Part shown: in pieces, positions 1-4,783 of the stretch
Layout: every line of letters begins with the position of its first letter
Position numbering within the stretch: position 1 is the stretch's first letter
Source of the DNA: DASWIP01 sp036397635
GTDB lineage: Bacteria; Actinomycetota; AC-67
Direction of reading: 5' to 3'
Length of the DNA stretch: 5,463 nucleotides
Assembly: GCA_036397635.1 (NCBI GenBank)
Contig: DASWIP010000041.1
Coordinates: forward strand, 1-5,463
Position numbers and translations under genes: made by a program
Notes under the pieces: generated by a model
The model's database searches: none
What the model was told of the DNA's origin: nothing
What the model saw: only the letters and a program-made list of their open reading frames with translations

Positions 1-315
1 ACCACGTCGGCTTCCACGCGGATCGCCGCCGCCGCCGCCGGCGCGAGCAGCGACAGGATCGACCTCGCCGAACTGTACGCGCCGTTCTCGCATCAGGAGC
101 TGATCCTTCGCGACGCACTCGGCCTCAACGGGCAGACGGCCATCAATCCGAGCGGCGGCGCGCTGACCGCTAACCCGATGATGGTCGCGGGCTTGATCCG
201 CATCGGTGAAGCAGCGTCGAGGATCGCGCGCGGCGAAGCGGACCGGGGGCTCGCGCACGCGACGTCGGGACCGTGTCTGCAGCAGAACCTGGTCTGCGTG
301 CTGGAGGGCGAATGA
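1..315 (+). CDS. Thiolase-fold lipid-transfer protein (Ltp-type), C-terminal part, 5' truncated
   Basis: The gene enters from the left edge in frame 1 and ends at TGA 313-315, giving the last 104 residues. What is seen is the thiolase C-terminal domain: DLAELYAPFSHQEL (residues 21-34), the NPSGG loop (49-53), TANPM (56-60) and the closing HATSGPCLQQN block (86-96). In a classical thiolase the NPSGG-GHP loop supplies a catalytic His and the last block a catalytic Cys. Here those positions are Asn58 and about Ala87, so ordinary thiolytic chemistry is unlikely. Family knowledge: actinobacterial Ltp proteins of sterol catabolism have this altered active site, and Ltp2 is a side-chain retro-aldolase working with a DUF35 partner. 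The stop overlaps the start of the next gene, so the two are probably translationally coupled and may form a heteromer. A run of five GCC codons (25-39) encodes an alanine stretch. The exact orthologue (Ltp3 or Ltp4 type) is not decided. Confidence 0.85.
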   Translation, partial: TTSASTRIAAAAAGASSDRIDLAELYAPFSHQELILRDALGLNGQTAINPSGGALTANPMMVAGLIRIGEAASRIARGEADRGLAHATSGPCLQQNLVCVLEGE

Positions 316-803
316 TGGCCGAGCGCACCGCAGTGATCGGCGTCGGCCAGACCAAACACGACACCAAACGCGACGACGTGTCGATGGCGGGGCTGGTGCG
401 CGAGGCCGCGCTGCGCGCGCTCGAGGACGCCGGCCTGTCGTTCGCCGACATCGACGCGGTCGTGCTGGGGAAAGCGCCTGACATGTTCGAGGGCGTGATG
501 ATGCCCGAGCTGTACTTGGCCGACGCGCTCGGCGCGAACGGCAAGCCGATGCTGCGCGTGCACACCGCAGGCAGCGTCGGCGGATCGACCGCGATCGTCG
601 CCGCCTCGCTGGTCCAGGCCGGCATCCACGAGCGCGTGCTCACGGTGGCGTTCGAGAAGCAGTCCGAGTCCGATGCGATGTGGGCGCTCGCGCCGAAGAT
701 CCCGTTCCAGATGCCGCTCGTCGCCGGCGCCGGCGGCTACTTCGCACCGCACATCCGCGAGTACATCCGCCGCTCGGGCGCGCCCGACCACATCGGCATG
801 TAG
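315..803 (+). CDS. N-terminal half of the amber-interrupted Ltp-type thiolase (162 aa if TAG terminates)
   Basis: This is the part that would be made if TAG 801-803 is a true stop. It covers the first thiolase half-domain up to HIGM. The segment has the DALGANGKPMLRVHTAGSVGG region that normally holds the nucleophilic Cys (Gly here). It lacks the whole C-terminal half that completes the active site and much of the dimer interface, so a stable active product is unlikely. It is coupled to the upstream gene by a stop/start overlap and has a good Shine-Dalgarno (GGAGGG at 303-308). Confidence 0.5.
   Translation: MAERTAVIGVGQTKHDTKRDDVSMAGLVREAALRALEDAGLSFADIDAVVLGKAPDMFEGVMMPELYLADALGANGKPMLRVHTAGSVGGSTAIVAASLVQAGIHERVLTVAFEKQSESDAMWALAPKIPFQMPLVAGAGGYFAPHIREYIRRSGAPDHIGM
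801..803 (+). other. In-frame TAG within a conserved thiolase block
   Basis: The codon lies between ATG 798-800 and GTC 804-806, in the stretch HIGM-TAG-VAVKDR, where sequence typical of the family resumes immediately. One base change would restore a sense codon (AAG, CAG, GAG, TGG, TCG, TTG, TAC or TAT). The protease gene in this window appears to use TAG as its normal stop (2663-2665), which speaks against general reassignment of TAG. Confidence 0.9.
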
Positions 804-857
804 GTCGCGGTCAAGGACCGGCTGAACGCGCTGAGGAACCCGTTCGCGCATCTGCAC

Positions 858-1472
858 ATGCCCGACATCTCGCTGCGGATGGTCGAGGAGTCGTTGATGC
901 TGTGGGATCCGATCCGCTACCTCGAATCCTGCCCTTCGTCGGATGGAGCGTGCGCGCTGGTGCTCGCATCCGAGAAGGCTGCGTCAGCCGCGCCGAACCC
1001 GCCGGCGTGGATCCACGCGACCGCGGTGCGCTCCGAGCCGATCGGCATGGCCGGTCGCGACGAGGTCGACCCGCAAGCCGGCCGCGACTGCGCCGCCGAC
1101 GTGTACGCGCAAGCAGGCATCAGCGACCCGCGCGCGCAGATCGACGTTGCCGAGATCTACGTGCCGTTCTCGTGGTACGAGCCGATGTGGCTGGAGAACC
1201 TCGGCTTCGCCGACGTCGGGAGCGGATGGAAGCTGGTGGACGACGACTCGACCGCGCTCGACGGCGACATCCCGATCAACGCGAGCGGCGGTGTCCTGTC
1301 CTCGAACCCGATCGGCGCGTCGGGCATGATCCGCTTCGCGGAGGCTGCCTTGCAGGTTCGGGGCATGGCAGGCGAGCATCAGGTGGACGGCGCGCGCATC
1401 GCGCTCGGCCACGCCTATGGTGGCGGGTCGCAGTTCTTCGCGATGGCCATCGTCGGCAGGGAACGTCCCTGA
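858..1472 (+). CDS. C-terminal half of the amber-interrupted Ltp-type thiolase (204 aa, probably not separately translated)
   Basis: This is the open part after the TAG, shown from its first ATG, although homology-like sequence already begins at 804 (VAVKDRLNALRNPFAHLH). It carries the second thiolase half-domain with EIYVPFSWYEPMWLENLGF, the NASGG loop and the terminal HAYGGGSQFF. There is no well-placed ribosome site: the nearest purine run, GAGG at 832-835, is 22 nt from the ATG. Independent re-initiation is therefore not supported, and the fragment is best read as the rest of the upstream gene. Confidence 0.35.
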   Translation: MPDISLRMVEESLMLWDPIRYLESCPSSDGACALVLASEKAASAAPNPPAWIHATAVRSEPIGMAGRDEVDPQAGRDCAADVYAQAGISDPRAQIDVAEIYVPFSWYEPMWLENLGFADVGSGWKLVDDDSTALDGDIPINASGGVLSSNPIGASGMIRFAEAALQVRGMAGEHQVDGARIALGHAYGGGSQFFAMAIVGRERP

Positions 1473-1843
1473 GCCCGGTCATTGGGCCGCGATCGATCAT
1501 TCATCGGCTCGACTCCGGCATCGACGTCTGCGCAGATATCACCCGCGGCTCCAAGAAGTATCCTTCAACCCTCCAGCACCCTGGCCCGCACAGCGTGGGA
1601 CAACGGAGTTTGCTCCGGGAGCAGGAGAGGTCAGGTACTGCGCAGAATTGAGTTCAGGCATACCGACGGCAAGGCCTATGACACTTGGCTCATGCAAATT
1701 ACGACCAGTCAGCGGATCCGCGGCGCCGGCGCTACGGATCTGATCGAAACCATTTGGCACGCTCCGCAACTCGGTGTGCCGTGGAAGATCCATCGTCGCG
1801 GGACGACTACGGATCCATCCCGGAGCTTCGAAACGGAGCAAGT
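1473..1843. other. Intergenic stretch with no convincing gene
   Basis: About 370 bp separate the interrupted thiolase from the protease. Open frames exist on + (1482-1868, TTG start) and on - (1539-1883), but neither has a good ribosome site, a recognisable domain or the strong GC3 pattern of the neighbours. Small structures seen are two overlapping alternative hairpins, CGGAG-tttg-CTCCG (1604-1617) and GCTCC-g-GGAGC (1612-1622), and a GC palindrome GCGCCGGCGC (1723-1732). No rho-independent terminator with a T-run is visible after the thiolase. The protease promoter probably lies here but cannot be placed with confidence. Confidence 0.5.
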
Positions 1844-1846
1844 TTG
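1835..1846 (+). promoter_or_regulatory. Ribosome binding site and TTG start of the protease
   Basis: GGAG at 1835-1838 is followed by 5 nt and TTG at 1844-1846. The frame is open further upstream (TTG at 1685), but that longer N-terminus would put about 50 charged residues before the signal peptide. The 1844 start places the hydrophobic segment at residues 14-30, which is where a Sec signal peptide needs it. Confidence 0.6.
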
Positions 1847-2665
1847 GCAGCTCCAAAGCATGCCCTGACGGCGCGCAACCCACTCGCAGTGGGCCTGCTC
1901 GTGCTCGTGATCGTTATGGCGGCGCCTCTAGCCGATGCAGCGCCCTCTTGCTCGTCGTCTGAGTCACAGTCAGATCCGCTCCCCTTCGGGTCGGCGCCGT
2001 GCTCCGGTGTTCGGCCCGGAGCGAGGATCGGTACGAATCTGGGTGGGTGCACGATCGGCTTCCTATTCCGCGACACAGCAGGCACACGATATGTGAGCAC
2101 TGCTGGACATTGCTTCATCGCCGCCCGCGATCCCGAGACCGAGAAGGTCTGGACCGCTAATGATGGACCAGTGGCCTCGGACTCAGAGAACCGCAGGATC
2201 GGGCGGGCGGTCTTTGCCATCGACGACCCCGCTGTTGGAGGCTCGGACTTTGCTCTGGTCAGGCTCGATCCTGGTGTTCAGGCTCATGCCTCGGTCTGTT
2301 ACTGGGGTGGACCCACGGATCATTACACAGCCCTGGAACCACTAGGGTCGATGCAGCAGTATCGATACTTCGGGCAGGGTGCCGGGATCGGCGAGGTCAC
2401 GCCGGCGCGCACGGGGGTAGGGTTCGGGACCCCGGACCCCGATTGGGTGTTCGCGTACGGGATTTCTTTCTTTGGCGATTCAGGGTCACCGGTCATGACC
2501 GAGGATGGTCGAGCCGTGGGCCTGATCAAAGGTGGCGGTCTGGGCACAGGCGAGAGCCGTGATTCCGGCACCATCTTCGTTCCCAGGCTTCACCATGGTG
2601 TCGCGCGCGCGCAGCAGATGCTAGGAACAACACTGACTCTCGAAACGGCTCCCCTCGCAGGTTAG
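1844..2665 (+). CDS. Secreted chymotrypsin-fold (S1/PA clan) serine protease
   Basis: The predicted product is a 273-residue exported endopeptidase. Residues 1-13 (with Lys5, His6, Arg11) form a positive n-region, 14-30 a hydrophobic core, and ADA-AP gives a signal peptidase I site after about residue 32. A short Ser/Pro-rich linker leads to the catalytic domain. The triad is clear: STAGHC with His89, SDFALVRLD with Asp135, and GDSGSP with Ser213. Cys69 and Cys90 are placed like the conserved disulfide next to the catalytic His. The residue six before Ser213, which sets P1 specificity in this fold, is Ile207, so trypsin-like Arg/Lys preference is not supported. Streptogrisin-like bacterial proteases are the nearest family, but the long pro-domain many of them carry is absent. 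Third codon positions are less GC-rich than in the flanking genes (15 of 22 codons at 2095-2160 against 21 of 22 at 4003-4068). The gene seems foreign to the surrounding lipid catabolism cluster. Natural substrate unknown. Confidence 0.85.
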   Translation: MAAPKHALTARNPLAVGLLVLVIVMAAPLADAAPSCSSSESQSDPLPFGSAPCSGVRPGARIGTNLGGCTIGFLFRDTAGTRYVSTAGHCFIAARDPETEKVWTANDGPVASDSENRRIGRAVFAIDDPAVGGSDFALVRLDPGVQAHASVCYWGGPTDHYTALEPLGSMQQYRYFGQGAGIGEVTPARTGVGFGTPDPDWVFAYGISFFGDSGSPVMTEDGRAVGLIKGGGLGTGESRDSGTIFVPRLHHGVARAQQMLGTTLTLETAPLAG

Positions 2666-2710
2666 CGTCCTCGCGAGCAAACGGGTCACCTCGATACCAG
2701 TCTTATCGCC

Positions 2711-2725
2711 ATTCACGCCGTGAAT
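2711..2725. repeat. Small inverted repeat ATTCAC-gcc-GTGAAT
   Basis: This is a perfect 6-bp inverted repeat with a 3-nt spacer, 45 bp after the protease stop. Its right arm is shared with the left arm of the next, longer palindrome, so the two hairpins exclude each other. There is no following T-run, so it is a poor terminator. Confidence 0.6.
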
Positions 2726-2738
2726 GATTCTCATTCAC
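2720..2738. promoter_or_regulatory. Palindrome GTGAATGA-ttc-TCATTCAC, possible TetR-family operator
   Basis: Two perfect 8-bp arms are separated by 3 nt. The TGAATGA/TCATTCA half-sites are the same as those of the Bacillus subtilis FadR (TetR-family regulator of fatty acid degradation) site as I recall it, but that site has a 4-nt spacer and this one 3. It lies about 140 bp upstream of an acyl-CoA dehydrogenase operon, which fits a lipid-responsive regulator. The alternative is a transcript-end hairpin for the protease, though no clear T-run follows. The structure is certain; the function is inferred. Confidence 0.45.
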
Positions 2739-2811
2739 TTTGCGAATCGTCACCTTCTTTCTTCGCCGTCACTGTCATCGCGCGGTGGGCTGACCTTCGG
2801 CCGACCGCATC

Positions 2812-2830
2812 GAAGGCTCTGCTTGCCTTC
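2812..2830. repeat. Inverted repeat GAAGGC-tctgctt-GCCTTC
   Basis: A perfect 6-bp stem with a 7-nt loop lies just upstream of the KstR-like site. An overlapping alternative pairs CCTTCG 2794-2799 with CGAAGG 2811-2816. Neither is followed by a T-run on either strand. It may be chance or part of the regulatory region. Confidence 0.3.
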
Positions 2831-2853
2831 AAAATAGAAACGTGTTCTACTTT
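2823..2853 (+). promoter_or_regulatory. Candidate promoter of the dehydrogenase operon
   Basis: TTGCCT (2823-2828) could serve as -35 and TACTTT (2848-2853, fitting TAnnnT) as -10, with a 19-bp spacer. Transcription would start near 2860, leaving a leader of about 20 nt that contains the GGAGG ribosome site. The KstR-like palindrome fills the space between the two boxes, the expected place for a repressor. The -35 match is weak. Confidence 0.35.
2835..2849. promoter_or_regulatory. KstR-like operator TAGAAACGTGTTCTA
   Basis: KstR, the TetR-family repressor of actinobacterial cholesterol catabolism, recognises TnnAACnnGTTnnA. The 14-mer at 2836-2849 has AAC (2839-2841), two bases, GTT (2844-2846) and the closing A (2849); only the first T is replaced by A. 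The 15-mer can also be read as TAGAA-acgtg-TTCTA. It lies 31 bp upstream of the GTG start, over the candidate promoter. Genes downstream are of the type KstR controls in mycobacteria and rhodococci, so sequence and context agree. Induction by a steroid CoA-thioester would be expected if a KstR orthologue is present. Confidence 0.6.
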
Positions 2854-2870
2854 TCGCAGCCGACGACCTC

Positions 2871-2875
2871 GGAGG
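2871..2875 (+). promoter_or_regulatory. Ribosome binding site GGAGG for the first acyl-CoA dehydrogenase
   Basis: GGAGG ends 4 nt before the GTG at 2880-2882. This decides a GTG start. The translated N-terminus MNFAFSDEQEELRRTIRRF matches how acyl-CoA dehydrogenases normally begin, and no in-frame ATG lies nearby. Confidence 0.75.
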
Positions 2876-2879
2876 TGCC

Positions 2880-4001
2880 GTGAACTTCGCGTTCAGTGAC
2901 GAGCAGGAAGAGCTGCGCCGGACGATCCGGCGTTTCTGCGAGCAGCGCTCCCCTTCCACCGAGGTCCGGCGCCTCATGGAAACCACGGAAGGCCACGACG
3001 AAGCAGTCTGGAAGCAGATGGCGCAAGAGCTCGGCCTGCAGGGGCTCGCCACCTCCGAGCAGCACGGCGGGCAAGGCTTCGGGTTCATCGAGCTGGGCAT
3101 CGTGATGGAAGAGTTCGGGCGCGCGCTGCTGTGCGCGCCGTTCTTCTCGACGGTATGCCTGGCGGCGAGCGCGCTCGCGAACGCCGGCGGCGCCGATGAG
3201 ATCCTGCAAGCGATCGCGGCGGGTGAGCGGATCGTGGCGCTCGCGCACGCGGAAGCGAACGGACGCTGGGATGCCGCAGGCATCACCGCGACCGCGACGC
3301 CCGACGGCGACGGGTTCCGGCTCGACGGCGAGAAGACCTACGTGATCGACGGCTTGGTCGCGGACACCTTGATCGTGGCGGCGCGCGCGCCCGGCTCGGC
3401 CGCCGACCAAGGCGTCGGGCTGTTCCTGGTCGCCGCGGACGCCGACGGGGTCTCGCGCGAGCCGCTGAACACGATGGACCTCACGCGGAAGCAGGCGCGC
3501 GTGACGCTGGCAGGCGCGCGCGCTCGCGCGTTGGGCGACCCCGGCGCCGGGTGGGCGGTGCTCGAGAAGACGTTGCAGCAGGGAGCTGTGATGCTCGCGG
3601 CGGAATGCGTGGGCGGCGCGCAACGCTGCCTGGATATGGCGGTCGAGTACGCGAAGACGCGCGAGCAGTTCGGGCGGCCGATCGGGCAGTTCCAGGCGAT
3701 CAAGCACAAGTGCGCCGACATGCTCCTCCAAGTGGAATCGGCGCGTACGGCCGCGTACTACGCGATGTGGGCGGCCGCGACCGGCGACGAGGAGCTGCCG
3801 ATCGTGGCGTCGCTGGCGAAGGCGTACGCGACCGAGGCCTACTTCTCGGTCGCGAGCGAGAACATCCAGGTGCACGGCGGCATCGGGTTCACCTGGGAGC
3901 ACGATGCCCACCTGTACTACAAGCGCGCGAAGTCCTCCGAGCTGCTGTTCGGCGATCCCACCTATCATCGAGGCCTCATCGCCGACAGACTGGGGATCTG
4001 A
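2880..4001 (+). CDS. Acyl-CoA dehydrogenase homologue (FadE type), probable non-catalytic subunit of a heteromeric enzyme
   Basis: A complete 373-residue protein with acyl-CoA dehydrogenase architecture: N-terminal helical domain (about 1-115), middle beta-domain (about 116-220), and C-terminal helical domain with TREQFGRPIGQFQAIKHKCADM (260-281) and VHGGIGFTWEHDAHLYYKRAK (331-351), which bind FAD. The usual base Glu is missing at both known places: the late position (Glu376 of medium-chain enzyme) aligns with Phe357 in ELLFGD, and the alternative helix-G position (Glu254 of isovaleryl-CoA dehydrogenase) with Gly235. The middle-domain G-[ST]-D signature is also absent (AHAEANGRWD at 122-131). 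Mycobacterial cholesterol catabolism uses alpha2beta2 enzymes such as FadE26-FadE27 in which only one partner is catalytic, and this protein fits the non-catalytic role. The partner is probably the gene at 4784. It leads an operon under a KstR-like site and ends 1 nt before the SDR. Substrate, probably a steroid side-chain acyl-CoA, is inferred. Confidence 0.9.
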   Translation: MNFAFSDEQEELRRTIRRFCEQRSPSTEVRRLMETTEGHDEAVWKQMAQELGLQGLATSEQHGGQGFGFIELGIVMEEFGRALLCAPFFSTVCLAASALANAGGADEILQAIAAGERIVALAHAEANGRWDAAGITATATPDGDGFRLDGEKTYVIDGLVADTLIVAARAPGSAADQGVGLFLVAADADGVSREPLNTMDLTRKQARVTLAGARARALGDPGAGWAVLEKTLQQGAVMLAAECVGGAQRCLDMAVEYAKTREQFGRPIGQFQAIKHKCADMLLQVESARTAAYYAMWAAATGDEELPIVASLAKAYATEAYFSVASENIQVHGGIGFTWEHDAHLYYKRAKSSELLFGDPTYHRGLIADRLGI

Positions 4002-4002
4002 C

Positions 4003-4779
4003 ATGGGGCGGCTGGACGGCAAGACCGCGCTGATCACGGGAGGCGCGCGCGGCATGGGCCTGGCCACGGCGCGGCTGTTCGTCGCCGAGGGCGCGCGCGT
4101 GCTGCTCGCCGACGTGCTCGACGACGAGGGCAAGGCCGCGGCCGAATCGCTGGGCGAGGCTGCCTCGTACCAGCACCTCGACGTGACCAGCGAGGGCGAT
4201 TGGACCGACGCGGTCGCCGCAGCCGAGGAACGCATGGGCTCGCTCAACGTGTTGCTGAACAACGCCGGGATCTTGCGCTTCGGCGTGGTCGACCAGATGA
4301 GCCCCGACGAGTTCATGCTGGTGATGCGGGTCAACGTGCTCGGCGTGTTCCTCGGGATGCGAGCAGCGGTGCCCGCGATGCGACGAGCCGGCGGCGGCTC
4401 GATCATCAACGTGTCTTCGGTCGAGGGCCTGCGCGGCGGGGAGGGGCTGACGGCCTACGGCGGCAGCAAGTTTGCGGTGCGTGGGATGACCAAGGCCGCC
4501 GCGGTCGAGCTGGGACGGGACAAGATCCGCGTGAACGCCGTGTGTCCCGGCGCGATCGACACGCCGATGGTGCGCGACACGGGGCTGCTGGACGCCGATC
4601 TGGACAAGGTGTTCGGCGCGATCCCGATCGCGCGCGCCGGCCGGCCCGAGGACGTCGGCCGCGTCTCGGCGTTCCTCGCCTCCGAAGACGCCGCGTTCGT
4701 CACCGGACAGGACTTCGTGGTCGACGGCGGCGCGACCTCGTTCATCGGCTGGGGCGGCCCGCGCCCGAAGATGCGCTAA
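4003..4779 (+). CDS. NAD-type short-chain dehydrogenase/reductase (hydroxysteroid or hydroxyacyl-CoA dehydrogenase type)
   Basis: A classical 258-residue SDR with a single Rossmann domain. Seen in order: TGGARGMG cofactor loop (12-19), Asp37 at the end of beta2 (favours NAD over NADP), LDV (59-61), NNAG (86-89), Asn111, and the active site Ser139, Tyr152 and Lys156 (YGGSK). CPGAIDTPM (181-189) and the C-terminal TGQDFVVDGG (234-243) follow. Ser139/Tyr152/Lys156 have the same numbers as in bacterial 3-alpha/20-beta-hydroxysteroid dehydrogenase. The start at ATG 4003 is 1 nt after the preceding stop, with GGGG at 3992-3995 as a modest ribosome site, so it is co-translated with the flanking dehydrogenases. 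In context it probably oxidises a hydroxyl on a steroid or on its acyl-CoA side chain; the sequence cannot tell ring from side-chain substrate. The tail GWGGPRPKMR (249-258) extends past the usual end. Confidence 0.92.
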   Translation: MGRLDGKTALITGGARGMGLATARLFVAEGARVLLADVLDDEGKAAAESLGEAASYQHLDVTSEGDWTDAVAAAEERMGSLNVLLNNAGILRFGVVDQMSPDEFMLVMRVNVLGVFLGMRAAVPAMRRAGGGSIINVSSVEGLRGGEGLTAYGGSKFAVRGMTKAAAVELGRDKIRVNAVCPGAIDTPMVRDTGLLDADLDKVFGAIPIARAGRPEDVGRVSAFLASEDAAFVTGQDFVVDGGATSFIGWGGPRPKMR

Positions 4780-4783
4780 CGGC

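Larger units (their letters stand above)
315..1472 (+). pseudogene. Thiolase-fold lipid-transfer protein (Ltp-type) interrupted by an in-frame amber codon
   Basis: Read through TAG 801-803, this frame gives a normal-length thiolase-fold protein of about 385 residues. It starts MAERTAVIGVGQT and ends at TGA 1470-1472. The ATG at 315 is preferred because GGAGGG at 303-308 is 6 nt upstream; an ATG at 312 is also possible. Seen: HTAGSVGGSTA (about 83-93), where the nucleophilic Cys of thiolases is replaced by Gly86; VAVKDRLNALRNPFAH just after the TAG; DVAEIYVPFSWYE (about 277-289); NASGG (about 322-326); SNPIGASG (His replaced by Asn331); and HAYGGGSQFF (last Cys replaced by Ala367). The altered active site fits the Ltp class of sterol side-chain enzymes rather than a degradative thiolase. 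The TAG is codon 163 and both sides stay in one frame with normal GC3, so decay, if real, is recent. As read, the gene makes only an N-terminal fragment. Confidence 0.75.

Noticed and set aside
801..803. TAG as a recoded (pyrrolysine-like) codon
   Set aside because: No recoding machinery or context is visible, the family is not known to use it, and the protease gene appears to end with TAG. Mutation or sequence error is the simpler reading.
93..857. 254-codon minus-strand frame opposite the thiolases
   Set aside because: Composition artefact; no domain and no ribosome site.
1473..1487. GCCC-N7-GGGC hairpin right after the thiolase stop
   Set aside because: Only a 4-bp stem and no T-run, so not a credible terminator.
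680..1651. 323-codon + frame spanning the amber codon region
   Set aside because: Arg-rich shadow frame of the thiolase; it does not restore thiolase sequence across the TAG, so it is not evidence for a frameshift.
1654..1682. Possible protease promoter TTCAGG-N17-TATGAC
   Set aside because: Both boxes are poor matches and similar pairs are expected by chance in 370 bp; not strong enough to annotate.
1732..1815. Direct repeat CTACGGATC at 1732-1740 and 1807-1815
   Set aside because: Nine bases only, with no target-site or recombination context; chance repeat is likely.
2847..4409. 520-codon open frame on the minus strand
   Set aside because: It lies opposite the first FadE and the SDR, both certain. 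Its Arg/His/Ala-rich translation is the usual artefact of high GC3 coding on the other strand.
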